From: Gonocerus acuteangulatus
Taxonomy: Eukaryota > Arthropoda > Insecta > Hemiptera > Coreidae
Direction: 5' to 3'
DNA length: 64,000 nt
Assembly (NCBI GenBank): GCA_946811695.1
Contig: OX328127.1
Coordinates: forward strand, 51,588,274-51,652,273
How positions within the stretch are numbered: the first letter of the stretch is position 1; each line of letters begins with the position of its first letter. The position numbers were made by a program, and so were the translations under genes. Of this stretch, positions 11,314 to 22,001 are shown one piece after another. Below the pieces are notes generated by a model that saw only the letters and a program-made list of their open reading frames with translations, ran no database searches and was not told where the DNA came from.

Positions 11314-11641
11314 GGGGGCGAGGTTAGCTCAGTGGTGAGCACTGGACTAATAAGCTGGCGGCCTGAGTTCAAATCCCGAGCAAGCTCTAAAGATTTTTTC
11401 TTCTAGTGTCTTCGTTCATGGGTTGAATTCGGCCTCCCTGACCGTCCCTAGGCCGACCCAGCCTTTAATTAATTTAATAATGGGTACCTTGGGTGCTAAT
11501 GACTCCAGCAGTCGAAGCAGCCAAGGGGAAAATCAGGCGGCCGGAGCATAGTGCTGACCACACCATCTCCCTAGTGTGCCGTATGGTCATGAATCAGATA
11601 CCTCTATAGTATCTGCCCCTCAGGGCCCTCGTGGCCCTTCT
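11314..11641 (+). mobile_element. SINE-2 copy inside the Transib-like element
   Basis: Full-length by comparison: head GGCGAGGTTAGCTCAGTGG, B box GAGTTCAAATCC, body, and 3' end near GGGCCCTCGTGGCCC. Compared with the other Transib-like copy, about 60 bp of host element is missing at the junction and no clean target duplication is visible, so the insertion came with, or was followed by, a deletion. Confidence 0.85.
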
Positions 11642-12212
11642 ATATATATTATATAATATTCACGTCCTGATGGCCCTTCCGGCTTCCTTAGAGGCAGACA
11701 TAAAAAAGAGTTTACAGCGTTGTGTGAGATATCGAAAAAGCGCTGGGTTCTTCTGATATCTGGCCCAGAGCTTTCTTTACGGAGAAAAAACATAAAAAGG
11801 CAAAACAAAATCAGTCCAGACATTAATGAATGCATAATAGAGGATGACATTGATAATCAAATAGATATTGATTTCGATATAAGTTTTCATTCTCAAGAAT
11901 CCTAAAACGATTCAGACTCGGAATTAAGAAATTATTTAATAATTTCATAGAAAATAGTAAAATATTATTACTCTACGGCAATATTACTATAAGTATAATT
12001 TACTACTATACTATTACTACATGTTATGTTACCGTTATAATATATTTTATAATATTGTTATTAATAATATTATTACCTGCTATATTATGTCTATTAATAT
12101 TACAATTAATATTATTATAGTCGTTTAGTATGCATTATTATACTATTGTTACTTTGTTTTGAGTCGATTTCAATTAATAACAATTTTTATTTGAAAATAA
12201 CTAGTGGTTAAT

Positions 12213-12251
12213 GATTTTGGTCCATAATCCTCGCTACTTTGTTACACTGTG
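12213..12251 (-). other. RSS-like right end: heptamer-23-nonamer
   Basis: On the minus strand: heptamer CACAGTG (12251-12245), spacer of exactly 23 nt (12244-12222), nonamer-like ACCAAAATC (12221-12213), 7 of 9 matching ACAAAAACC. Confidence 0.82.
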
Positions 12252-12310
12252 CGCCGGTGGGAACCGAACACATCATCTGCCGCAAATGAATCTAAATCGT
12301 TAGACCCCTT
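12252..12310 (-). mobile_element. SINE-1, tRNA-like head (other half)
   Basis: Continues the SINE broken at 10586. It begins CGCCGGTGGGAACCGAAC, the complement of the B-box region, followed by the anticodon-stem-like part. Degraded past about 12310. Confidence 0.75.
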
Positions 12311-12810
12311 CACCCTTATTAATTCAAATTTACGAAGTAAAAATTTTTATATTTATAATAATCAGCTACGTATATATTTTTTTTTAAATATTATTTTGGT
12401 AATACTGAAGTAACCAATATGTATTTATTACATTTCGATTTATTCGCAAACGCCTGATAAACCTTTCAACACAATTTTGGATTACTGGAATTCATAATTC
12501 TATTTGTATCAAATTTTCTCGAAAAATGCTAACATATAACCTTGAAAGTGTTTGGTAGTACAATGTGATCTAGTGTGTAGTAAGTAGTTCAGAGAAGGCC
12601 CGCTAGAGTCGCATGTAAAACATATGGTACTTAGATTGTCATACTTAAACAAAAGACACTAGGTAGTTTTCCAGCAGTTTGTGAGATACAGCCATGTAAT
12701 AAAGAGATGCGATTTACTATGTAATCTGTGCGAGTTATTTACACCTAATTACTAAAAAGAAAGTCATTTCACTGAATGCCCCAAGTCAAAATATTAATAT
12801 AAAGTACTAG

Positions 12811-13430
12811 CTGTTACCCAGTGTGCCATGCTACACCTACTTTCTGTCTATGACTATCCCCGTATCAAGATCTACTTGATACCTAGTTGTCTATACCCAG
12901 TTAAGAAAATCGGTCAAACGATGTGAATTTGTTTTAGTTCATAATAATACCGGCAGAGGCCAGCACAACAGCACTTCATCTAACAGCCGACAGAGGCCAG
13001 TAGCAGAGCCAGCGAGTAGATAGCTCTTTTCAAAGAATAGCCAGCGCTCCTTAGTTAGGCAGTGACTGTTGAAATAAAATTGAAATAAACTGCATTACAT
13101 GATTATATAATGATGTAAAGTCATCATTCTAATTATCAGGAACATCAATAAATAAATTTGAGATATTATTCAAAATGGCTGTCGATTCAAAATGGCCGTC
13201 ACAATCTGAATGGTTCAGTGTAGCCAATTTTTCTTGAACAAAACTTTTGACCTTTTAACCAAATTTTGAAATTTGACTGTTTTGACCTAGCCTAGGAGAT
13301 TTCTCGTATCAAGACCTACCTGTGTGCCAAGTTTGGTCAAAATCGGTCAAACGGTGTAGATTTGTATAAGGAACAAACAAACAGAAAAACAGACAGACAC
13401 GTGATTTTTATATATATAGATATATGGAAG
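12811..13430 (+). repeat. dispersed repeat with 'AAAATCGGTCAAACG' tail
   Basis: Contains two blocks of the type GTCAAAATCGGTCAAACGG followed by a GAACAAACAAACAGA-type stretch and a short TA tract. This kind of 3' end is common on insect LINE and related repeats. A second occurrence in reverse orientation, again beside a TA array, is at 26549-26620. No coding frame remains. Confidence 0.5.
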
Positions 13431-14276
13431 TCCACGATTCTATTTTCTGGGGAAAACGGCGTTTAGGTGGGTGGATTACTAGGTCAGTGGAATAAATTTG
13501 TATCTAATTTCATGAAAAGAGAATCGTTTTCAAAGACTCTTGTCCACTGACATAAATATTTTCATACATAAATTTGAAAAAAACTCATTTTTCGTTACTA
13601 TTCGGTGATAAAATGTGGACACATCATACCTACACTTCCGGATTGCATCACAAGCGTGTTTTCATTATTAATGGCATATGTGGGCAATACCTGGGCCGCG
13701 GGCTGGATCCGGCCTTCTGTAAGTTTTGATCCAGGCCGCGAGACATTTTGAAAATCCCAATTAAAAAAAAATATTACACTCCTTACTCTCACTCACTCCA
13801 AATAAGGAAGATCGAGTGAGATAGGGTTTGTCGCTTGCCTCCTGCCGAATCAAGTGAGCGAACAAGCGGATTGACTTATTTATTTTTTGTCGCTATTTAA
13901 CTTTCGTAGTTTGCAATTATTCCAAATTTCACGATTTAATTATAATTTTGTACCTATTTTTTTTTTTTTTTTAGTTTTATTTTAATAAATTGTATTGCAA
14001 TAACATTTTCGTATTATTTCATGTCTGATATCTATCCCAACAAATTATGAAAGCTACTTTAAAATCCTATGTTATTTTATTTTGAACCATCTACGTGGCC
14101 GACGAACGTATTTGCACACTAAAGTATGGCCCAGAATATGTCAAAGGTTGGCTAAACCTGCTTTAGGGAGAGAGGTAAGACGCTAAATGATCTCATCTTA
14201 CAATGACTGTTGAAGGTAAAAAATACGTCATCTCTTTTGGTCAAGAACATTTTAAATGTTAATACGAATAAAGCTG
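13431..14276. other. intergenic, no gene seen
   Basis: AT-rich with a T-run at 13959-13972. A segment near 13440-13550 resembles sequence near 25220-25310 (GTGGATTACTAGG-type, then CTAATTTCAT), pointing to a shared degraded repeat. Confidence 0.4.
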
Positions 14277-14501
14277 CATGGGCGTATAAAAGGGGGGGGG
14301 CTGCAGCCCCCCCACCCCCGAAATTTTGATTTGATCGTTAAAAATGTCATAAAACCCTTACAAGTTCATAAAAAATATTTGTTTTGGGTGTAATATCGTT
14401 TTAGTAGTCTAAAACTCTTCCATGTTCTAAATTGTTAGTATTCCGTACCCCGGAAATGGGGTCAGCTCCCCCCCGTAAATTATTTTCTATATACGCCCAT
14501 G
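14277..14501 (+). mobile_element. hAT-type MITE, copy 4
   Basis: Termini CATGGGCGTATAAA and TATATACGCCCATG, flanked by TAAAGCTG (14269-14276) and TAAAGGTG (14502-14509), an 8-bp duplication with one mismatch. Slightly shorter inside than copies 1 and 2. Confidence 0.88.
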
Positions 14502-14913
14502 TAAAGGTGTGAATCCGACGCAGAGAGAGTAAGTCATTGCGACTGCGGATAATGCAGTAGTGGATGCATCCGAAAGGGTGTTTTGGTTAGAAGGGTTATC
14601 GATTCCAGAGGGTGAACTTGGCGTCAGGTTGTTTTGGCTCCAATAAGTCTGGTTTGGTATTGATCTACGGCCCCATTCACAACTACTGTTGTCTCCGGCA
14701 GGACGCTTGAACGGCACCATGGAGTCCCCCTTATCCAGGGCAAAACATTCAGTTTTAATTAGCAAGAAATGCATTCACATTTGCGTCATGGGAACCGTTG
14801 CATATGGTATTCTTGATCTGCTGTATCAATTTATAGTGTCATACAGCGTTTTCAAGGCATACAGCACGACTGGTGGTACCGTAAATCGCGGGTTGGTGAT
14901 TTTTTCCCTTTAA
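14502..14913. other. GC-richer segment, possible exon, unassigned
   Basis: Composition is more balanced than the surroundings. Both strands are open: a minus-strand frame of 95 codons (14487-14774; ends inside the MITE) with several cysteines and serines, and a plus-strand frame from about 14661 to 14913 containing a hydrophobic stretch (YGILDLLYQFIVSYSVF). Neither resembles a family I know. It could be an exon, an old element or a pseudogene. Confidence 0.3.
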
Positions 14914-15203
14914 TTTATATAAAAAAAAAAAAAGATTTAATATTAATTAATGATATTGCACAGTAAACATGTAAGCCCATCAATATAGATTTTTTCGAAT
15001 GTAGTTTAAAATTTAGCAGGTAGCCATCTATAATTTGAAGTATCGCCTCCTATACACACACACACAAACACATATTCTTCATTACAATGTCTACCGAGTT
15101 TCATTTAAAGGACGATTTAATTTGCCCGTAATGATAGTAATTTTTACGTCTCAATGAAATTCGGTAGATATCATGCCCAGGTAGAGAAGAAAATATACGT
15201 GTT

Positions 15204-15206
<3 letters not shown>

Positions 15207-15299
<93 letters not shown>
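15207..15299. repeat. (TA)n(TG)n microsatellite
   Basis: About 53 bp of TA followed by about 38 bp of TG. Open frames predicted across it are repeat artefacts. Confidence 0.95.
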
Positions 15300-15301
<2 letters not shown>

Positions 15302-16552
15302 ATATAGATATATATTATATAAATTTCTCGTGTCACTGTTTTAGTCTTTATACTCCTCCGAAACGGCTAAACCGATTTTATAATTTTTATTTTTATTTTC
15401 AGTAGGTCTGAGAATAGTTTTATAACTAGTTTTTATACCCCTTAGTGATAAGAGGAGCCCACCCCAAAAAGTTGTTTTTTTTTTTTTTTGGACAAAATAT
15501 TTAATTGTTATTATTTAGCATTAAAAATACATAAAACCCTAAATTGTCAACCTTCTACCACCAATCCTTATTTTATAATAACAGTATTAGTACTTAAATT
15601 ATAATAAATAAATTTTAATTATAAAATGTAGTTGAATTGAACGTTTGCTCTTTTGACAAGGAGAAATATGGCTCCAGACTCTGGCCTTTTCCTGTTAATT
15701 CCTACATTCAATTCATGTTTCCAAATGACATCGTTCGGAGCAACGCAAAAATTAGACAAAAGGGTAGCAAGTATGCACCACCCCATTAAAAAACCTCATA
15801 TAGAATCGAATAAAATAATAAAAGTTGCAATAATTAATTAGTAAAGGTGCTAATGATCTTCGATGTTCAGCGCCAATAAATCTCCACTAATTAATCAAGT
15901 TTTGCTTTTATGTCGAAGTGGTTATTTTATATTTTAATTTAAATAATTATAAACATCTTTAATAAATGGAAATGGGTCTTACATTAACAGGGAGATTAGC
16001 GTTCCGGACTTTCAAGTAGGAGATGGGGTACCGAATATGCTTGTAGTTGGTTGAATGTTTTCAGGTTCTTAGGTTTGCTGAAAACGTTTCCTACGTATCC
16101 TTACCTGTTTTTGAATAGCGGGAACCAGTGGATAGCTAGGTGATATAATAGAAAATATGAATAAAAAAAACGACATAGGCAAGAAGCCTGCTCAAAAAAG
16201 ACCCTTTAAATCTAATAGATTTTAATGTTTTTTTTTTGTTTGTTTTTTTTTTTTTTTTTTTTTTTTTAATGAAAGCTAATAAAATTTAGAACAACATTAT
16301 CTAGTCATATATTTGTTTTTTTTTTTGTTCTCATTGTTTATTAAATTACGTGTACTCACACCATACCTAATGATATTAAAAAAAAATAAATAAAAGAAAA
16401 ATCTTCTGGGGGGATTATTGTTAGCTTGACCCCAATTAGAAGACTCTATATACTGGGCTATTTGTCAAGTCGGATTTTTGTTTTTTGTTTCCCTTGTTTA
16501 TTAAATTACGTGTAAAGGTGTTAAATTCACGAACTCATATATAAGTAGTCTT

Positions 16553-16556
<4 letters not shown>
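15300..16556. other. intergenic, no gene seen
   Basis: AT-rich, with T-runs at 15475-15489, 16226-16267 and 16316-16326. The phrase TTGTTTATTAAATTACGTGT occurs twice (about 16334 and 16494), so a short segment around a T-run has been duplicated. Confidence 0.5.

Positions 16557-16609
<53 letters not shown>
16557..16609. repeat. (TA)n microsatellite
   Basis: Pure TA dinucleotide tract. Confidence 0.95.
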
Positions 16610-16612
<3 letters not shown>

Positions 16613-16734
16613 AAATATATAGGGATAAGAAGGAAAACGCAGTTATTCTATGATGAAGCAGTTACAAGTCAATTCAGTCATTATGAGGGAAAACCAATGC
16701 ATACAATGAATTCTTAAAATTTTAACGTCCATTA

Positions 16735-18005
16735 TTATTTATTTAATTTATTATGAGTTTCGCGACGGAGGCGACTGACTCACAAGAACAGCAGAATCAA
16801 AGTCCGTTAAAGTAGTAGTCAGGTCGTAATATTACAAAAGATTAAACTTAAATAAAACACTAGTGAAAAAAAATAAAAATAAAATAAATAAAAAATTGAA
16901 AAAGACAAAACATGAAGCAACATACTTTATACAATAAAGACAGAGAAAAAAAATTAGAAGAATACATATAATTATATTTTCGAATAATAGTTCAGTGTTT
17001 TGAGATGTGTCAGAAGTATTTCGATGTATTGGCTACCCTCTGTTAGTAAGTCATGTAAGTCGTGTGGAATTGTCAAGTTGCTGAGTTGTCTACAGTCTGT
17101 CAGTATATGTTTAACAGTTAGAGTTCTGTTACACTGTCTGCAAGTCGGTCTTTCTTTTCTGTGTAGTAAGTACGAATGGGTAAGTCGGGTGTGACCTATC
17201 CGAAGCCTGGATAAGATGACTTCCTCTCTTCGGGAGAATTGTTCTTTTATCCAGGCTTTGGTTGTGTTTTTGATTTCCCTTAACTTCGAACTACTTCTCA
17301 ACCAATCTCTTTCCCATTCGTACAGTAAGTTAGTTCGTAATGTTTTGGTCAAGTCTGATGAAGTCACAGTGTTTACATCAGGCACGGGTCGGTCTGTAGC
17401 CAGTTTTGCCTGTGCGTCTACAGCTGTGCTCGTTCCGATGTCTTCGTGTCCAGGTAGCCAGAACAGTGTAATGTGTTTGTTTTTATTTTGAAGAATGTTG
17501 ATTTGAGTAAATATGTTTTGAATAATAGGGTGTGTGTTATAAATGTTCTGTAAGGATATTAAGGAACTTAAGGAATCTGTACAAACCGTGATCATGTCTG
17601 TTTCTTCGTCATGGACGTTAGTCAGTGCCAAAAGTATTCCGTAAAGTTCTGCTGTATATACTGTCGCTTGTTCTGGTAATTTAATTTGGTACGTATTGTC
17701 CCTTAAAATGGCTGCTGCTCCTGTTCCAGAGTTTTTCTTGGATCCGTCGGTATAAGTGTACAATGTGCTAGGATTTTGTCTTATCATCGAGTGGAATGTA
17801 TGTTTGTATAATGATGTGTAAGTCGGTTCTGTCTTCTTATATTTTGTTAGAGTCAAGTCAATCCTTAAGTTCCTTAATCTCCAAGGTGGTGTGTCACTGA
17901 ATTTGTTTTTAAGGATTGAAGAGTCGGCTAAAATTGAATTCCTTCTATCTTCTAGAGAAGTGCTATCTAGTTTTAGAGAAAGACAGGTGATCGAAGATTG
18001 TCCCC
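16735..18005 (-). mobile_element. 5'-truncated LINE (I/R1/LOA-like) with RNase H
   Basis: The surviving 3' portion of a non-LTR retrotransposon: an RNase H and zinc-knuckle coding region (16972 to about 18000), then an AT-rich 3' region. Reverse transcriptase and endonuclease are missing, so it is a dead 5'-truncated copy. I could not find a convincing target duplication, so both outer limits are approximate. Confidence 0.8.
16972..18000 (-). pseudogene. LINE polyprotein C-terminus: RNase H + zinc knuckle
   Basis: The open frame runs from about 18000 to the stop at 16972; no true start is expected because the 5' part is lost. RNase H type I motifs are in order: YTDGSKKNSGTG (first Asp), AELYGILLAL (Glu), CTDSLSS (second Asp), LPGHEDIG and a following VDAQAK (His/Asp). 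It ends with C-x2-C-x7-H-x4-C (CRQCNRTLTVKHILTDC). This arrangement is that of I/R1/LOA-type LINEs. The frame is uninterrupted for over 330 codons, so the insertion is not very old, but lacking a reverse transcriptase it cannot move by itself. Its sequence differs clearly from the LINE at 58580-60875, so it is a different family. Confidence 0.88.
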
Positions 18006-18598
18006 TAAAAGAGCATGACCCCTAAAGGTCGGATCTATTGGGATTCCCCATTACCATGCCGTCCAATATAAACGAAACAATCACATCCTATAAACCACAT
18101 ATCGTCCACTGTTTTATCAATTGAAGATATCATTATCTCCTAAGGAACTTGAACCAAATCACGGTTAGTTGCTTTCTGACGCAAAAAACGGGAAAAAGTC
18201 AGAATCGCAGGAAGGAACTGCTTCATCTTTTCGAATTACAATAACATTCTCGTTATCAAGGTAGAGAGCGAACATATAAATACACCCTAATTGGAATGAC
18301 ATTTGTAATCGAAGGCGCCCGAAGTTTTATCGGCTTGACGGCGCATGCATCTTATCTTCAACTACTGTTATGGCAAAAACGCACACATTATGGTTTAAAG
18401 AGTCGTATCTGATTAGGACATTTCGTCTCTACCGACTTGGAAGAAACCTACTTTGACACAATAAGGACGCCCGAGGAAAAATATCGGCGGTTCATAGCTA
18501 GTAAGTACTGAAAATTAAGGCCACTCAAATTTACATAGAAAGGGTATCCCATTAAGTACCATTAAACGCCGGACTCGCAGGAACGGCGTCATCTTATA
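18006..18598. other. intergenic, no gene seen
   Basis: Unique-looking AT-rich sequence without coding frames. Confidence 0.5.
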
Positions 18599-18843
18599 CA
18601 CTAACGTATATAGAAAATAATTTCGGGGGGAGGGGCTGGGAGTACCTAGGCATTTGGGGTACAGAGAAAAGTTTTGTGTAAAATGATGGGTTTTAAGGTC
18701 CTCTTGTCACCTAATAGTCAAGGGTAAATGTAAAAGGTATTTTTCGTTGCTATAAGCTTTTTTTGTACATGAAATGTTCTCAACAAAACTAAATTTCGGG
18801 GGGGGGGGCTGCTGCCTCCTCAGCCCCCTAATATACGTCCATG
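18599..18843 (-). mobile_element. hAT-type MITE, divergent subfamily copy
   Basis: Termini CACTAACGTATATA and TATACGTCCATG are decayed versions of the family repeats. Flanks ATCTTATA (18591-18598) and ATCTTAAA (18844-18851) give an 8-bp duplication with one mismatch. The interior (CCTAGGCATTTGGGGT) differs from copies 1-4 and matches the element at 22309, defining a second subfamily. Confidence 0.8.
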
Positions 18844-19887
18844 ATCTTAAATCTTATTATTGCGTTTCCCTTGTTATCCATAGTGTAATTTTGAAAGCGG
18901 GCGAATCGCATTCGTTGCGGGTTCTCATAAATAAATAAATAATAAATTTTGAAAGCTTAGAATAGAACCAGTTAATGTATTGTTTTGATCATTCGTGAAA
19001 GATGTAAACACATGTAAAAATGTATAACGAAATCTCAAAGAGAAGCTACAAAAAGGAACTGACATTATCCGATCAGATTTTATTCCCTCGCCTTCTCAAC
19101 AATATTAAAAGTATTTTTCTCATTTTACATATCTTGTTTTACTGGCAAATTAATATTACTGACAAAATCAATTATAAAACACAACAAGCTATATATAAAC
19201 TAAGGCAATCAAACTCAAAAACCGTCTAAAGCAACGAATCTAACACTTTCGAAGATTTAAGCACTAATTTCTCCGATTGACGTCGTCCCATCGAAAATTA
19301 CTTCAGAACCTTTTTTGGAGACAATTTAGTAAACTTTTGAATGATTACCTTTCACTTATCAGGATTTCTCAACCGTTGTCGAGATATTTTAGAAAATATA
19401 CGAAGATCCCAAAAATGTTCGTATCTATTAATAATTGGTTTTACGAATAATTCTTTAACTCTAAATGTAACAACAATTTAAATATATTAATTTAGACGAA
19501 TTTCAAACTTCTAGAACGTATTTCAATTGATTCTCAGTCACCAAACCAAAAATTAGTTTGAAAAACTATTTTTATCCACTTTTCTAACACATAACATTAT
19601 TAACATTTTATAGTAATAACACATTGAAAATGGTTTTATTCGATTACTTACATTCGAAAACCTTTTCCGAGAAAGCTTTACGAATTTCGCCCCCATAACT
19701 TGTTCCGGTGGAAGGATTCTGCTAGTTGACAAACTTGACCTTTCAAATTCATAGATGGGCATAATTTTATTTATAAAAAAAAAATACGAATTTATTTCTA
19801 CTTCATATATTTGTAAATACGATTATAAATAAATTCGTATTCATCAGAGTGAATATGAATTTATTTGTGTTCACTAATATTAAATAA
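18844..19887. other. intergenic with degraded repeats
   Basis: Contains a phrase GTCGAGATATTTTAGAAAAT near 19377 that recurs in variant form near 22873 and 25818, and AATAAATTCGTATT-type motifs at 19784-19870. No gene seen. Confidence 0.4.
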
Positions 19888-20231
19888 AAAAAATCAGTCC
19901 CGTAACGGGCCACGAGGGGCAGATACTATAGAAGTAACTGGTTCACGGCCATACGGCAGACTAGGGAGATAGTGTGGTCAGTGCTATGCTCCGATCGCCT
20001 GATTTTCCCCTTGCTGCTTCGACTGCTCGAAGCAGCTTGTAGCTGAGGGTCATCAGCAACAAGGTACCCATTAATAAATTAATTAAAGGCTGGGTTGGCC
20101 AAGGGACGGCCAGGGAAGCCGAATTCAGCCCTTGAACGAAGACACTAGAAGAAAAACTCTTTAGTGCTTGTACGGGGGTGATCCTCCAACTTCCTAGTCC
20201 AGTGCTCTACCACTGGGCTAACCTCGCCCCC
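19888..20231 (-). mobile_element. SINE-2, complete copy
   Basis: 3' end first (CGGGCCACGAGGGGCAGATA), then the body, then the complement of the tRNA-like head (GAGCTAACCTCGCC-type, with one change). Flanked by an 11-bp duplication AATATTAAATA (19877-19887 and 20232-20242). It lies inside a cluster of AATAAATTCGTATT-type motifs. Confidence 0.87.
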
Positions 20232-20242
20232 AATATTAAATA

Positions 20243-21315
20243 TATAAATAGAAATTAAATTTTATTCGCAAATTTTCATGTAAACAGAAATAAATTCACA
20301 GGAAAAATTGTAAATATTCACAAAAAATCAAGTGATCACAAAAGAATTCACGTTAAAATATATGAATACATATGTATTCACATTATAATTTGTGAATACA
20401 AATTTATTCCATAAATGCCACCTTCAATATCCATGTCCAATCCTGACTTAAGTAAACAAAGATTATCCCTTTGGTAAAACATTTATAATATAACACACTT
20501 CATAATATAATCCATTAATAATCAAGGGATATTCAAATCGCCATGAACAATGATTGGCACAAAGAAAGTTTTCAAAAGCCTAGCAAGTTTTGAAGTTTAT
20601 TTTGCTTATTTAGTCCCTTATGTTGGGTGGATATTGGAAAACCAAAGAATATACTCGACGGCCATTAATAGGAGACACTTCAGCGAAAAAACTAATTTCA
20701 GCGAGGCAATGAGAACTATAAATATACCTGTACTTGAAGAGTTGAACACTAATGGCGATGTGGCCGAAAACCGATCTCCCGCCATTAAGCAGTGTTGCCC
20801 AAACACAGAATCACTTATAACTTGAAAGGTTCTAAATACAAAATATCGATAGATGTTTGGTGATGAAAAATTTCCGAGTAATAACTTTCGAATTCGCTAT
20901 TAATATTATCAGTTGCATTACAAAATATTGGAAATTCATTGTTAAAGGGCGACCTTATATTATTAAAAGGGTTTCGTTTGAAAATAAAAAACGTATCTCC
21001 AGTTCTCAGAAGAGAAACAAAATTAATTTTGTTACAGATAGTGTTATTGAAACCCCAATCATTGGTTTTAGCTTGTTTCCTCCCTCTCCCCAAAGGGGGA
21101 AGACCCGCTTATGGGGAACTCCGGAAGTTTGTACTTGTATATTTGTCTGTTCGCTCTTTAGTTGCAGCAAAAATGGTCCTTAAAATGGTTCATAAAACCT
21201 TCGACTAATTTGAAATGTTCGTTACCCAGCAGCATCCGTCCACCGGAACACGTTTTTAGGGGCAAAATTCGCCAAAAAATATTAGCGCTTGTTTTTGCGT
21301 TAATATGCTTGCAGG
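20243..21315. other. intergenic, no gene recognised
   Basis: 20246-20410 carries more of the GAATACAAATTTATTC-type palindromic motifs. Overlapping open frames at 20550-21208 on both strands have no domains and do not align with splice sites. Confidence 0.4.
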
Positions 21316-21476
21316 GGGTCTCCCGTGGTCTAGTGGCTATCGCGCTGGATTCATAAGCGGGAGATGGTGGGTTCGATTCCCACCTCCGGCAGGAATTTTC
21401 TCATCTCAGGGCTCGCTGGGAAAATTCCTCGCCGCACCCTGGTTGTCGGCGCTAATGACCTAGATGTAGATGCGCC

Positions 21477-21545
<69 letters not shown>
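21316..21545 (+). mobile_element. young SINE-1 with 67-A tail
   Basis: Complete element: A box TGGTCTAGTGG (21326-21336), B box GGTTCGATTCC (21370-21380), body, tail motif TAGATGTAGATGCGCCGT, then an uninterrupted poly(A) of about 67 nt (21479-21545). The duplication AATATGCTTGCAG lies at 21302-21314 and 21544-21556. A long pure A tail decays quickly, so this is probably among the most recent insertions here. It is the best reference copy of the family. Confidence 0.93.
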
Positions 21546-21548
<3 letters not shown>

Positions 21549-21557
21549 GCTTGCAGG

Positions 21558-21926
21558 AACATTTGAAATAGGCTCTCTGATGTAGGAAAGCGAATGAAAT
21601 CATTTTTAGAGATTTGTTTGCGTTTGATTCAGTTGAAAATTGTGCCACTTTTGACATTCATCTGAACTAAGATATTTAAATTTTGTTTGCATATGGAGTT
21701 TATTTTCAGACACTTCTACTTTTATTATATTCTTTACTAATTGTACTAGGAATATGAAAGAAAAGGATATTACGCAGATCCTGCAAGTCAGACTTTTATT
21801 AATGGATATTGTAAAAGTATTCATTATAATACTCCAGTTTCACTATAATTGCTCTTTTATTCTAGAATCAGCCAATTAGACAGGAAAAGTTAGGTATTTA
21901 TTTAAAAAAAATAATGATAATTCTTA
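21558..21926. other. intergenic downstream of MRPS21
   Basis: AT-rich, no gene seen. Lies past the MRPS21 poly(A) signal. Confidence 0.5.
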
Positions 21927-21932
21927 TTTATT
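21927..21932 (-). terminator. MRPS21 poly(A) signal
   Basis: AATAAA on the minus strand, about 70 nt after the MRPS21 stop codon. Confidence 0.6.
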
Positions 21933-22001
21933 TACAAAAGGTACATATAATTGATAAATATTAATATACTGCTAAAACACAAAAATAATATTCAAACAAC
22001 T

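Larger units (their letters stand above)
10587..12251 (+). mobile_element. Transib-like DNA element with RSS-like ends, complete copy
   Basis: Ends in 11-bp inverted repeats CACAGTGTAAC / GTTACACTGTG. Flanks are CGCCT (10582-10586) and CGCCG (12252-12256), a 5-bp GC-rich duplication with one mismatch, as known for Transib (preferred CGnCG-like sites). The element is split by a SINE-2 at 11314-11641. It encodes no complete transposase. Short frames around 11130-11250 and 11650-11905 are collinear with those of the second copy (48459-52019) and include a basic stretch ending SGPELSLRRKNIKRQ, of no family I can name. Family assignment rests on the ends and target duplication only. Confidence 0.78.

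Noticed and set aside
15151..15405. Open frames of 61-83 codons rich in YI/CV/TH dipeptides
   Set aside because: They are translations of TA/TG microsatellites, not genes. The same applies at 6351-6734, 25296-25539, 26405-26619, 32705-32953, 37894-38082 and 41745-41960.
17000..17491. Plus-strand frames of 64 and 91 codons
   Set aside because: Antisense shadows of the RNase H region at 16972-18000.
20550..21208. Overlapping frames on both strands as a possible gene
   Set aside because: No domains, no splice consistency, and no compositional difference from the surroundings.
21316..21390. Possible tRNA genes at the SINE heads (also 11314, 48621)
   Set aside because: A and B boxes are present, but the cloverleaf is imperfect and each head continues into a SINE body with poly(A) and target duplications.
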